From CAVZMI01 sp050011775 (GTDB lineage: Bacteria > Bacteroidota > Ignavibacteria > UBA10030 > CAVZMI01): a stretch of DNA of 64,000 bases. Below are positions 18,652-27,516 of this stretch, one piece after another. The DNA lies in NCBI GenBank assembly GCA_050011775.1, contig JBEKIL010000008.1:1-64000 (forward strand), in the 5' to 3' direction. A program made the translations under genes and the position numbers. Under the pieces are notes generated by a model. That model did no database searches. It saw only the letters and a list, made by a program, of their open reading frames with translations, and had not been told where the DNA came from. How positions within the stretch are numbered: the stretch's first letter is position 1; every line of letters begins with the position of its first letter.

Positions 18652-20970
18652 TCACATGATATATTTCACGGTGAGTTTTACTTTCGACATTCGTCCTTTA
18701 TCGTCCAGACATATTACGACATGGTCACCCTCTCGAGGTGTGATGAAAAGCTTTTCCCCTGCTCGATTTCTCTTGAGATACCTGTTATCCATGTACCAGA
18801 TATGTTCCGTCACATCGAGACCGGAGCAGGCTTGAAGAACAAGCTTCTGTTTCTTTGAAGCAATATAGTATGTCATTTCATTTGACGGACTTGTAATTGT
18901 AGGACCGTCACCTGCAAAAAGCCTTGAACATTCGGGATTATGCGGAGGCGCAACGGCATGCTTCTGTCCGATTGTCTCCCAGAAACTCAGGAGTTCTGGA
19001 GGGTATTCTTCAAATGTAACAATTCTATATTTGTTATCGCCGAGACATGATGGGCAGAAGTATTTTTTTCCATCCATCGATACAAGATATTCTTTATCAA
19101 TATCACAGTCGTGATGCAGAGTTTGTGTTTGAGAATAGTAATCAATGATCCGATGATCGCAATATTGAGTCGGTGCCAGACCACTTTTTGCACACACCTC
19201 ACGGATTGCAATATCGCTCGGTGCTGGCAGAATCACCTTTTGGTGTCCGGATGAGATTGAATTCAATATGTCAATCAGCAACGGTGCCGCAGCTTTGCTG
19301 CCGACAATTTCGGGATTCCCTTTCTGATTCACATTTCCGACCCACACACCAGCTGTATATTCTGCGGTGTATCCGATTGCCCATGCATCCCGTCTCCCAT
19401 AACTTGTTCCCGTTTTAAATGCGACGGTAGGAAGATTCATCGATGATTCGAAATTATTGGGAAGATCCGGCCGATTAAGGCCTGAAAGAATATCCGTAAT
19501 CATAAATGCAGTCGATGATGAAAAAACTTTCACCCCTTTCTGCAGGGTCGAGGTATCATGTTTTACAAATGTCGGAGGAGTAAAAATTCCACCTGCTGGA
19601 AACGCTGAGTAGGCGGCGGTCAGTTCTTCCAGCGTCACTCCGCATCCGCCGACAATCATACTTAATCCGAGCTTATGTTTTTGTGCCTTGAGGGAGGTGA
19701 TACCTATCGAGCATAAAAAATCGGCGAATTCCGACACGCCCGAACCTTTCAACATCCGAATCATCGGTACATTCAATGATCTCCTGAGTGCCTCATCGGC
19801 ATAGACGAGTCCCGAATACGTACCATCATAATTCTCGGCTAGAAAACCTTCCGCATCATAGGGCGTATCGAGAAGTCGCGTCTTCGGCGTTAACTCGCCC
19901 TTCTCCATTTGAGCCGCATAAAGAAACGGTTTCAATGTTGATCCGGGCGACCGCAGCGCTTTCACGGCATCAACCTGTCCTTGAGAAGCGTCATCATCGA
20001 ATTTTTCCGTACCAACATAGGCGACGATTTCTTTCGTTCGATTGTCGATGATGAGGACTGCCCCGTTATTGACCCCCTTGAGTTTCCACGGCCGGAGGTG
20101 ATTCGAGAGGAGGACTTCAGCGCATTTCTGAATCTTGAGATCGAGTGAACTGTGAACAATACTTTCATCACGATATTGATTTTTAATCCTGAGACAGAAT
20201 TGCTGTGCGTATTTCGGCAATTGAGTCCTGCAGACACCCGCACCTGTATTCCAGAGTACGATTGAATCCTGTTGTGAATACAATCCGTTCGCGATCCATT
20301 CTAAAGCTTTTTGCTTGCGTTCTCTCAGTAGCTCTTCGGATTTCTTATCGGGCTGCAAATTATTGGGATCGTTCGGAATAAGAATGAGATCGAACAATTG
20401 TGCAACGTTCAGTCGTTCCAGAGGACTTTGATAGTAGAGAAGTGATGCCGATTTTAATCCTTCAATATTGCTGCCGAGAGGGATCATCGAGAGGTACATT
20501 TCAAGAAGCTCGCGTTTTGAATAGCGGATCTCAAGTTGTAAGGCTCGAAATATTTCGACAAGTTTATTCAGATACGTTCTCTTCTTGGGCTCCAGCATTC
20601 TCGCTATTTGCATGGTGATTGTTGATGCACCTGATACTCTCTTCCTCGCTCGTCCATTCTGAATCAAGGCTCTGACGATTGAAACCGGATTCACACCGGG
20701 ATGGTAATAAAAAAAGCGGTCCTCTTTTTGTATTAAAATATTCTTCAACTTCTCGGGAATCTCGTCCGGCGATGTTCGGATACGCCAAACACCATCACGC
20801 GCGAGGAAGGCTTGCAGAAACTGTCCATGACGATCGTCAATTATTAATGAATAGGGCTTCATCGGCGGAAGGGGAAAGAGAATCGAGAACATGATAAAAA
20901 GGATCACGCACAAGAGAATGCCGATTGACAATCGTCGAACGAATGTTTTCAGGAGAATCGGAGGGACCAT
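18652..20970 (-). CDS. pbpC: Penicillin-binding protein 1C
   Basis: About 772 residues, close to E. coli PbpC (770). Start taken at the ATG at 20970 because AGGTGA is six bases upstream and the protein then opens with a transmembrane anchor (about 15-37); the longer reading adds 29 residues with no signal. GT51 glycosyltransferase domain: KEDRFFYYHPGV and SGASTITMQIARML. Transpeptidase domain: SPGSTLKPFLY (active Ser in STLK), RRSLNVP (SxN) and FKTGTSYG (KTG). The C-terminal BiPBP_C-like domain is present. It polymerises and crosslinks peptidoglycan. It heads the pbpC-yfhM-DUF2914 operon; this pairing is thought to link wall repair with protease defence. Confidence 0.95.
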   Translation of the reverse strand: MVPPILLKTFVRRLSIGILLCVILFIMFSILFPLPPMKPYSLIIDDRHGQFLQAFLARDGVWRIRTSPDEIPEKLKNILIQKEDRFFYYHPGVNPVSIVRALIQNGRARKRVSGASTITMQIARMLEPKKRTYLNKLVEIFRALQLEIRYSKRELLEMYLSMIPLGSNIEGLKSASLLYYQSPLERLNVAQLFDLILIPNDPNNLQPDKKSEELLRERKQKALEWIANGLYSQQDSIVLWNTGAGVCRTQLPKYAQQFCLRIKNQYRDESIVHSSLDLKIQKCAEVLLSNHLRPWKLKGVNNGAVLIIDNRTKEIVAYVGTEKFDDDASQGQVDAVKALRSPGSTLKPFLYAAQMEKGELTPKTRLLDTPYDAEGFLAENYDGTYSGLVYADEALRRSLNVPMIRMLKGSGVSEFADFLCSIGITSLKAQKHKLGLSMIVGGCGVTLEELTAAYSAFPAGGIFTPPTFVKHDTSTLQKGVKVFSSSTAFMITDILSGLNRPDLPNNFESSMNLPTVAFKTGTSYGRRDAWAIGYTAEYTAGVWVGNVNQKGNPEIVGSKAAAPLLIDILNSISSGHQKVILPAPSDIAIREVCAKSGLAPTQYCDHRIIDYYSQTQTLHHDCDIDKEYLVSMDGKKYFCPSCLGDNKYRIVTFEEYPPELLSFWETIGQKHAVAPPHNPECSRLFAGDGPTITSPSNEMTYYIASKKQKLVLQACSGLDVTEHIWYMDNRYLKRNRAGEKLFITPREGDHVVICLDDKGRMSKVKLTVKYIM

Positions 20971-21260
20971 GTGATCACCTGTGCAGCCGTAAAAAAGGAG
21001 ATGTATATCGATTGTTGGTCGTAAACTAACTAAACACCTTCCGAAACGCAAGCACAATCTCCATGATTAAAAAAGACTAATCACATTTTAATTTTGCCGT
21101 GACCCGCGCTTCCCCCTCCCCCGGAAGCAGATACGGGCTGGCGCGTGTATATTGTAATGGAGGGAAAGAAATGATTATTTCTTTCTATCGGACCACTGAT
21201 TTGGAGGCCGATTACAGTCGCATATTTTCTTTCCTTTCTACGATAGAAATATGCTGAATT

Positions 21261-21517
21261 CTATTGCCTAAGACGCTCGTATTCTTCAATTCTGGCTTGT
21301 TGACTGTATTTTGAGCGTATGGATTGAGCTTTATATGGGCCAGTAATGGTAAATTTTTCTGCAAGACAAGTACACTCCTTGGGCGATAAATTCAGGTACT
21401 CCGGCAGACGGACCGGATCAAGAGTAAGCCGTATTTGACCATGCTTCGCATTAAGAAGAATAACGGGCAAGACAAGCCGATATTTTTTCGGGTTTTGGTG
21501 TCTATCGACCCTGAGCG
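21261..21517 (-). pseudogene. Remnant of an unrecognised ORF (copy 2, best preserved)
   Basis: The minus strand reads VDRHQNPKKYRLVLPVILLN and continues AKHGQIRLTLDPVRLPEYLNL... to a stop at 21261, about 85 codons open. Two more decayed copies (12300-12400 and ~22625-22735) share the PVIL..(A/L)K(H/R)G..RL.LDP.(R/K) core, showing a repeated element. No start codon with a ribosome site is clear and I do not recognise the family. The neighbouring GIY-YIG fragment at 21559 may belong to the same element. The rest of 21058-21260 shows nothing recognisable. Confidence 0.5.
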
Positions 21518-21558
21518 ACTAAAACCGCCATATCGAAGGGAGTCGACGGGCCCAGAAT

Positions 21559-21621
21559 ATGCCCGCCTATCTCTACATCCTACGCCTAAAATCCGTCGGT
21601 CTTTATATTGGTGCCACGTAA
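21559..21621 (+). pseudogene. N-terminal fragment of a GIY-YIG nuclease (copy 1)
   Basis: ATG at 21559 opens MPAYLYILRLKSVGLYIGAT and then a stop. This is the start of a small GIY-YIG family endonuclease (YLYIL and YIG motifs spaced as in the family). The gene ends after 20 codons. A second copy at 22957-23035 has a nonsense change in the same tyrosine, so both are dead. Confidence 0.65.
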
Positions 21622-21798
21622 GATATTAAAAGGAGTTAGATTATTAGTTGAATTTTGAGTTATATTTTTATTACTTTGAATGAAAGAAATATCCTGGCTC
21701 CATCTCTTGCTTACATTTCTGTTTTTATGTGATATAGTCCGAAACAAAACAAATATGACCAATATTATCACATACATTTATAGAGAGATTAATTATAA

Positions 21799-22599
21799 AT
21801 GCATATGGTGATTAATATAAATCTATTAAGTAGAATCTACTTAATATTTTTTCTCATAATCTTGTTTTATGATGTATCAAAAGCACAAATTTCTGACACT
21901 TCGGATTCTCTGGAGAATGAGGAAAGAACCTTTAAAAATAAAAAACTGGGTATCAATTTTCAATATACTCCGTCAATGAATTACTTCAATCCGCATGCAC
22001 CGGTCGACATTGGAAAGTGGAAAAGACGAGTAATTAAACAGCTTGGTATATCCTTCAAATCCCCGATTTTTTATAAGGCTTCGTGGGAAAAAGGGGATTT
22101 TCATAATTATTACCCTACTGATTCTGTTTTTGTGATGGATTATGGCAATGGTGTTTCTGTGGATATTTTTATAAGTAAATCGAAATTTCCCGAGATAGCC
22201 TATGCTGAAGGTTTCATACAAGACCAGGGGAAAGAACCTTTTTCACCAGAAGACGAAGTGGATACTATTCCAAAGGTGATTCTTGACAGCTGTTGGGCCA
22301 TAAAGGGATTAAGTGGGATGTACCATGGTGCAGATTATATAAGTGGGGATAATTGGAATGGTCTTCGATGCGAGAGCGATACAAGAGCATCTGTAACATT
22401 AGACGATGGGGCATCGACTTCATGTGTAGCAGAGTGTTGGTTTTCTTTGCTAATCCGTCCAATTGCCGGAAATCGAGATCTTGTCGTTTTTTATCAACAA
22501 TGGCCTCCTGATGAAGAACAACAAACTGTTCAACGCCTTGACGAACAAGATTTTTATGACCTTGTATCGACGATCGAATTGATTAAGAATAATAATTGA
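21799..22599 (+). CDS. Hypothetical exported protein
   Basis: 266 residues with an N-terminal signal sequence (NLLSRIYLIFFLIILFYDVSKAQ). The mature part has no motif I recognise. It contains scattered Cys (CWAIKG, RCESDTR, SCVAECW) that could form disulfides, and ends in a short acidic helix. It is AT-rich and sits between two decayed mobile-like remnants, so it may be recently acquired. An ATG at 21805 (second Met) is an equally good start. No operon partner. Confidence 0.6.
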   Translation: MHMVININLLSRIYLIFFLIILFYDVSKAQISDTSDSLENEERTFKNKKLGINFQYTPSMNYFNPHAPVDIGKWKRRVIKQLGISFKSPIFYKASWEKGDFHNYYPTDSVFVMDYGNGVSVDIFISKSKFPEIAYAEGFIQDQGKEPFSPEDEVDTIPKVILDSCWAIKGLSGMYHGADYISGDNWNGLRCESDTRASVTLDDGASTSCVAECWFSLLIRPIAGNRDLVVFYQQWPPDEEQQTVQRLDEQDFYDLVSTIELIKNNN

Positions 22600-22624
22600 G
22601 ATATAGGATATATACTCCTCCCAC

Positions 22625-22770
22625 CGTATTTTAAAACTCAATTCTCTACCGACAAATTTAAGCATACCGGAAACTTCATTGTATCAAGTGTCAGTCGCAA
22701 CCGGCCACGCTTCAAAGTGCACAGAATTACTGGTAAAACGAGTCTGTATGAGTTCGAGTTATCGTGTCGA
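22625..22770 (-). pseudogene. Remnant of an unrecognised ORF (copy 3)
   Basis: The minus strand reads PVILCTLKRGRLRLTLDTMK then FPVCLNLSVEN and a stop, parallel to PVILLNAKHGQIRLTLDPVR...EYLNLS at 21261-21517. It lies directly before another copy of the tRNA-Asn 3' end, as does copy 1. Confidence 0.6.
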
Positions 22771-22848
22771 TCGAGGAGCCCCTCGACACGCCCCTCCCAG
22801 GGTCAATGGGAGGGGCCGATGTATTTTTTAGGAGGGGCTCGCTCGGGG
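22771..22848 (+). repeat. Third displaced tRNA-Asn 3' end with terminator-like hairpin
   Basis: TCGAGGAGCC (22771-22780), CCTCGACAC, then GCCCCTCCCAGGGTCAATGGGAGGGGC (22790-22816), T-run (22824-22829) and AGGGGCTCGCTCGGGG. Compared with 12401-12476 the inner stem has changed on both arms while pairing is kept. It is 12.9 kb from the real tRNA-Asn. Confidence 0.72.
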
Positions 22849-22887
22849 CTTTGTTCGAAGCACCAGTAGGTAAATATTAGTTATAAG

Positions 22888-22938
22888 CAGGGACGAGGCG
22901 AGGGGTCTCGAGCGAGTTACAATGCTTTCTCCAAGCGA
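22888..22938 (-). repeat. Inverted copy of the CTCGACTCGC/GCTCGCTCGGG palindrome
   Basis: On the minus strand the unit reads CCCTCGACTCGCTTGG...AACTCGCTCGAGACCCC, the same outer arms as at 12411-12476 and 51966-52011, here in the opposite orientation. The inner stem is poor. Confidence 0.5.
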
Positions 22939-22956
22939 GTCGAGGGACCAGCAAGA

Positions 22957-23035
22957 ATATCTGCCTATCTCTAAATTCTGCGTTTGAAATCGGGTTGTTT
23001 TTATATCGGTACAACCCACAATCTCGAAAAAGTGA
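22957..23035 (+). pseudogene. N-terminal fragment of a GIY-YIG nuclease (copy 2)
   Basis: Reads AYL-stop-ILRLKSGCFYIGTTHNLEK, aligned with AYLYILRLKSVGLYIGAT at 21567-21618. The tyrosine codon TAC has become TAA. THNLEK extends further into the family pattern than copy 1, which supports the GIY-YIG assignment. Confidence 0.65.
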
Positions 23036-23254
23036 TTTTTCAATGTAACTGTAACCCATTTTCGTTCTATAATGTAGAACGGTACATTGCTCCCTGCTTT
23101 TTCTGTAACCGATGATTGATTTTGATTGACATATAGATAAGGAGGGTGACTTATGAATTAACATCTAATTAACTAATTGAAGGTCAGGTTTGATCGTTTC
23201 AAACCCATCGACGATTCATCCACAATTGCATCTCTTAAAGAAGGAGGCATCATT

Positions 23255-24859
23255 ATGAAACAATTGAAAATGGCTGTAACAATTTCCTTGTTCTTATTAT
23301 TGTTCATATTTATTTATTCTTCTTGCCGCAAAGCTCCGACGGAACCATTATCCACGAAACAGAAAGGTTCTGCAAAAGTAATGATTGTTGTGAACAAAGT
23401 CGGTGTGCTTTCAAAAGTAACTAAAAAAGCAGACATTACCCTTAAAACACTCTTTGTAACTCTTTCTGCAGACGAGGAAGAATCCATCAATGATACAATT
23501 CCTTTACCTCATGACGGAAGTGCAACGGTATCCAGTATTTATGAAAATCTTACCGCAAATAAAACGTGGACGGTTTTTGCCAGGTCATCCGACTTAAATG
23601 ATTCGACCATTCATTCAGGCTCGACAAAATTTACTATTTTGCCTGATCAGGCAGTCCCGGTGACTCTCGATTTAACTGCCAAATTCTCTGTCTTAGTTAC
23701 CAGATTCTATCCTATTAGAGATAGCGTAAACAGGGTACAAGTACTTTTAGACGGTTACTCTGTGGCAGACTCATTATTTCCCAAACAAATGATGGTGGGT
23801 GATACAATAACATTGAAATATGATTATCTAACGACCGCTATTCCCCATGATATCACACTAAACGTTTATGGGGATTATGAAGGAAACAATATGTTATTAT
23901 ATCAAGGGATCTACACCCTTACAGCAATGCCCGGAGAGAACATCACCTGCACTGTGCCGCTTAATTGGGTCGGTCCGATTATACACCCGGCAGGAGATGG
24001 GATCATCACTGTTATGCTGGGCTCAATAGGGAATACTATACTGAAAGGCGAACTTCAGGGTACTTTGCCAAAAGAACCGACAAAAGTCAGCGGTTCAATC
24101 ACGAAGAACACAATGTGGACCTTGTCGAATTCACCATATCTCCTCACTGAGAAAATCACAATATCCACATCTGCGGCCCTGACAATCGATTCGGGCGTTG
24201 TGGTTAATGGCCAGGGTTTCTCCATCGAGACTTCCGGAACTCTCTTGATCACAGGCTCCAGCAGTTCGAGAGTGACAATCAATAATACAAGGATTATACC
24301 CGGAAGAATAAATGGTTCAGAGAAACACTTTCTTGTCAGTATTCATTATGCGGAATTAAATTCCTGTCAGTTTTTCAATAGCGAGACGAGTTATGGGAAG
24401 GGAAGCCTCATTCTCCAGGATTCTCGTTTGAGTAATGTACCATCGTATATATTGATCGGCGCTCCAATCGCAGATTGTTATATTGAGAGAAATATCTTCG
24501 TGAATTGCGGTTACATTACGACTGAACTCACAGACAGTATAAATTGCTACATCCGCAATAATGTATTTTTCCTACAACGCGATAATCGCGCCGTGCAAAA
24601 TGCACTGAGCAGAGGTACGGGGAAAACTATTGTTGAATATAATAGCTTCCTGAGTACGGATAGGATCGCGGTAAAAATACCGCCCAAATCAGATTCGACG
24701 ATGCTTATCGCAAAAAATAATTATTGGCATACGCTTGACGAAGATATCATAGCCGATATGATTTTTGATAAAAATGATGATTTGACATGTGCCGGTTATA
24801 TTGAGTATAATCCTTTACTCACTGCACCGGATCCCGGAACTCCACGATTTGGTAATTGA
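23255..24859 (+). CDS. Exported lipoprotein with possible right-handed beta-helix C-terminus
   Basis: About 534 residues. The ATG at 23255 is chosen because AAGGAGG lies eight bases upstream and a lipoprotein signal follows (MKQLKMAVTISLFLLLFIFI...SSC). The first half (about 30-270) looks like Ig-like or carboxypeptidase-regulatory-type beta domains (AKVMIVVNKV, VPVTLDLTAKF, ENITCTVPLNW). The second half (SSRVTINNTRIIPG, NIFVNCGYITTEL, NNVFFLQRDN, NYWHTLDEDII) has the N-x-F/N-N periodicity of right-handed parallel beta-helix proteins and ends near YIEYNPLLTAPD, as many of those do. Function unknown; surface or periplasmic. It is followed by a terminator. Confidence 0.75.
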   Translation: MKQLKMAVTISLFLLLFIFIYSSCRKAPTEPLSTKQKGSAKVMIVVNKVGVLSKVTKKADITLKTLFVTLSADEEESINDTIPLPHDGSATVSSIYENLTANKTWTVFARSSDLNDSTIHSGSTKFTILPDQAVPVTLDLTAKFSVLVTRFYPIRDSVNRVQVLLDGYSVADSLFPKQMMVGDTITLKYDYLTTAIPHDITLNVYGDYEGNNMLLYQGIYTLTAMPGENITCTVPLNWVGPIIHPAGDGIITVMLGSIGNTILKGELQGTLPKEPTKVSGSITKNTMWTLSNSPYLLTEKITISTSAALTIDSGVVVNGQGFSIETSGTLLITGSSSSRVTINNTRIIPGRINGSEKHFLVSIHYAELNSCQFFNSETSYGKGSLILQDSRLSNVPSYILIGAPIADCYIERNIFVNCGYITTELTDSINCYIRNNVFFLQRDNRAVQNALSRGTGKTIVEYNSFLSTDRIAVKIPPKSDSTMLIAKNNYWHTLDEDIIADMIFDKNDDLTCAGYIEYNPLLTAPDPGTPRFGN

Positions 24860-24961
24860 AGCTCTTATTGGTCATCCTGATAACCCGCTTCGCCGAGCCA
24901 TTTTTATAGATTAATAAAGCGGCGGACAAGCTGGCGCAGAGTCTTTCTCGAGATACTGAAG

Positions 24962-24992
24962 AGCCTCCAAAGTTACTGAGGAGGCTTTTTTG
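24962..24992 (+). terminator. Rho-independent terminator
   Basis: AGCCTCC (24962-24968) pairs with GGAGGCT around AAAGTTACTGA, followed by TTTTTTG. It ends the lipoprotein transcript. The remaining 24993-25180 before the pqqD-like gene is AT-rich with no gene or precursor-peptide ORF that I can see. Confidence 0.85.
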
Positions 24993-25192
24993 TTTTATTT
25001 CGATATTCCAACATCGGATTTAGTCGAAAGATTTAATATGGGAAGATTTAAAAACACAAAATAAGCTGCCATTTCCCGCCACTCTACATACTTTATGAAG
25101 TAGGGTTTGATTATTAACCTCCAATTTTGTAATATTCATCAGTTTCTCCATACAGCAATTATTATTTACATATATAAAGCGGAGGAATGCAC

Positions 25193-25663
25193 TTGACAAT
25201 AAATACTTCTGTCAACGCGAGGCGGTATAGAATCAATAGCCCTACAGTTATCTACGAAGCGTTCGAAGATGAATCTGTAATCATTCATTTTGCCAGCGGG
25301 AATTATTTCAGTGTCGATACAACCGGCGACGAGATTTGGAAATTGATAGTCTCCGGGGCATCAAGCACTGAAGTGACGGAAATACTCTCACGTAAATACG
25401 ATGGTAAAACCGGAGACGTCGAAACGGCTGTTGCAGAGTTTATCGATGAACTTCTGAAAGAAAACTTGATTGTCCCGGATGTCTCAAGTTCCGATCGAAA
25501 GTACTCTAACACTACCAGTAATGAAACTTCTTCAGTCAAAAAACCGTTTTGCCCACCGGTTCTTAACAAATATTCAGATATGCAGGGTCTTTTGGTTCTG
25601 GATCCTATTCATGAGGTCGACGATACAGGTTGGCCCAACGTTAAACCCAAGTCTACTCAATAA
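25193..25663 (+). CDS. PqqD-like RiPP recognition protein with precursor-like C-terminal tail
   Basis: 156 residues if it starts at TTG 25193, which has GGAGG (25181-25185) seven bases upstream; the ATG at 25187 lies one base from the same GGAGG and is less likely. Residues ~20-95 form a PqqD domain (winged helix, RiPP recognition element): VIIHFASGNYFSVDTTGDEIW and a following helical part ending FIDELLKENLIV. A linker (~96-113) leads to KKPFCPPVLNKYSDMQGLLV and LDPIHEVDDTGWPNVKPKSTQ. This tail recalls the K-P-Y-x-x-P-x-L-x-x-Y-G-D-x-x-x-L leader motif of lasso-type precursors, so one protein may carry recognition domain and modified peptide together (inference). It is first in a seven-gene operon with an HPr-kinase-like kinase and glycosyltransferases. 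Confidence 0.85.
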   Translation: MTINTSVNARRYRINSPTVIYEAFEDESVIIHFASGNYFSVDTTGDEIWKLIVSGASSTEVTEILSRKYDGKTGDVETAVAEFIDELLKENLIVPDVSSSDRKYSNTTSNETSSVKKPFCPPVLNKYSDMQGLLVLDPIHEVDDTGWPNVKPKSTQ

Positions 25664-25667
25664 CTAC

Positions 25668-26756
25668 ATGCCAACCCCGGAACCACGCACCGGAACTATT
25701 TCCGCACCAACCAGTCTGAATGCTCCTGTTGATTTTTTCAAACTTGTTTATGAGCGATTCCAGAAAGCCGGAGGTGTGGTGAGCAATACCGTTGTGCGCG
25801 ATTATCTGATTGGAGGACTGCCGGTGCGTCTCTGTTTTGCCGGTAACGCGCTGGTAGAATTTATCACCCCCGCATTCGAACACCTTGCTGTTCCGTCTAC
25901 AGAGTCTCCCTTGTTGAAGATATGCCTATGGGACAGTTTTTCGACCGGTATTGCAATGCCGTCACCGCCATGGTCGGCGGAGGATTATAGAGACCGCGGC
26001 ACGGTACGCGGCTACAATAACGAGCGGATACGCACATCGTTTCATATGGGTTCTGGCATTCTGAGTTTGCTTGACATTAAGGACAATATCGCTGTATGGT
26101 GGATACGCGATGCGGCGAATGTACCATATTATGAATCCGGGACTCCGCTGCAGGCCATATTACAGTGGTTTATGGGCATTCATAACCGGCAATATGTTCA
26201 CGCTGCGGCTGTTGGAACATCCAGTGGCGGAGTTCTGCTTGCCGGCAAGGGAGGTTCGGGTAAATCCACAGTGGCGACAGCATGTCTCTTTTCAAATCTA
26301 AAGTATGCCGGTGACGATTATGTTTTAGTAGACGTGGATCCCTCTGTGCCTGTTGCGCATAGCCTCTATAATTCAGTAAAACTGAATGATGCAATCTTTT
26401 TCCAATTCCCGGAGTTGACATCCATCTCATGCAATATACAAATGCATGATAATGAAAAGAAGCTGCTTTTTTATTATAGACATTTTCCTGAAAAAGTAAT
26501 CGAGAGTTTTCCGGTTCGCGCGATTCTATTGCCACATATCACGCACGAAAAGAACACGACGATTCAAAAAGTTACAAGCGCTGCGGCACTTGCAGCATTG
26601 GCGCCGAGTACAATTTTCCAGTTAGCCAGCGCGGGTGATGATGAATTCAGACGCATGAGCAAATTCGTCCGTAAAGTGCCGGCATTTACATTAAAACTCG
26701 GTACAGAGCTTTCAAAAATCCCTCAAGTTATCCTTACATTGCTGGCAAAGGTGTGA
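25668..26756 (+). CDS. HPr kinase-related protein kinase (HprK-rel/tailoring kinase)
   Basis: About 362 residues from the ATG at 25668, four bases after the pqqD-like stop; the much longer reading would overlap pqqD in another frame and has no family support. Walker A GKGGSGKSTVA is near residue 200, followed by YAGDDYVLVDVD, which fits the P-loop core of HPr kinase/phosphorylase relatives. The N-terminal ~180 residues have the extra domain common in HprK-like kinases beside PqqD proteins. Known relatives phosphorylate the C-terminus of lasso precursors or act in uncharacterised PqqD systems. No HPr gene or lasso cyclase is near, so the likely partner is the PqqD protein tail. There is no clear Shine-Dalgarno; translational coupling is likely. 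Confidence 0.83.
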   Translation: MPTPEPRTGTISAPTSLNAPVDFFKLVYERFQKAGGVVSNTVVRDYLIGGLPVRLCFAGNALVEFITPAFEHLAVPSTESPLLKICLWDSFSTGIAMPSPPWSAEDYRDRGTVRGYNNERIRTSFHMGSGILSLLDIKDNIAVWWIRDAANVPYYESGTPLQAILQWFMGIHNRQYVHAAAVGTSSGGVLLAGKGGSGKSTVATACLFSNLKYAGDDYVLVDVDPSVPVAHSLYNSVKLNDAIFFQFPELTSISCNIQMHDNEKKLLFYYRHFPEKVIESFPVRAILLPHITHEKNTTIQKVTSAAALAALAPSTIFQLASAGDDEFRRMSKFVRKVPAFTLKLGTELSKIPQVILTLLAKV

Positions 26757-26759
26757 TGT

Positions 26760-27503
26760 ATGGAATACAATCGGTCCTTCATCAGTGTAATCATACCTGT
26801 TTACAATTGTGAAGAATTTATTGCCCAGGCGATCGATAGCATATTCCAACAACGATACAAACCTCTTGAAATAATAGTGGTCGATGATGGTTCAACCGAT
26901 AAGACTGCACAAATTGTTGCGCGGTTTGACAACACTATACGATATGTTCGGCAATCCAATAAGGGACCGGCGTCAGCTTGTAACAGGGGGCTAGCGATGG
27001 CACGCGGTGACATGGTGGGATTTCTGGATGCTGACGACCTATGGACGCAGAATCGCCTTAGTCTCCAATTACCATATTTTACAGAGAGTCCAAGAGTTGA
27101 TATTGTTATGGGACTCGTCCAGCTTATGCGTTACAGTAATCTGCCAGAGAGTCCCGGATCATTTGTACCGGTTGATACCCCAAATATTGCATTATGCCCG
27201 GGATGTTCTCTGTTCAGACGGGATGTGTTCGGCACTGTAGGATATTTCGATGAAACACTGACCATGGGATATGACTGGGACTGGTTCATGAGGGCACGAG
27301 AACTTGGGATCGGCATGGTAATACTTCAGCAAACGACTTTGTATTATAGGAGGCATAGTCACAATTTTACGAATCAGGTCGAAATGGGAAATAGTTTTAC
27401 TCTTCAGATGCTGAAAAAATCTATCGACCGGCGACGTCTTCAGGACAAAAGTGGTAAGGCCAAATCTCTGATCGATCTCGAAAAATTTTTAAAACGTTCG
27501 TAG
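26760..27503 (+). CDS. Family 2 glycosyltransferase, first of three
   Basis: 247 residues. GT-A fold signature: FISVIIPVYNCEEFIAQAID at the N-terminus, VVDDGSTDKT, and the metal-binding DAD in VGFLDADDLW (about residue 83). A later GYDWDWFMRARELG segment is the usual acceptor/catalytic region. No membrane segment, so it acts in the cytoplasm. It starts three bases after the kinase stop. It is related to the next two genes, which suggests local duplication and divergence, perhaps adding successive sugars to one acceptor. Confidence 0.9.
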   Translation: MEYNRSFISVIIPVYNCEEFIAQAIDSIFQQRYKPLEIIVVDDGSTDKTAQIVARFDNTIRYVRQSNKGPASACNRGLAMARGDMVGFLDADDLWTQNRLSLQLPYFTESPRVDIVMGLVQLMRYSNLPESPGSFVPVDTPNIALCPGCSLFRRDVFGTVGYFDETLTMGYDWDWFMRARELGIGMVILQQTTLYYRRHSHNFTNQVEMGNSFTLQMLKKSIDRRRLQDKSGKAKSLIDLEKFLKRS

Positions 27504-27516
27504 GGGGTAGTAAACA

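Noticed and set aside
25470..25667. 66-codon N-terminal extension of the kinase
   Set aside because: It overlaps pqqD out of frame and resembles nothing; the start at 25668 fits operon spacing.
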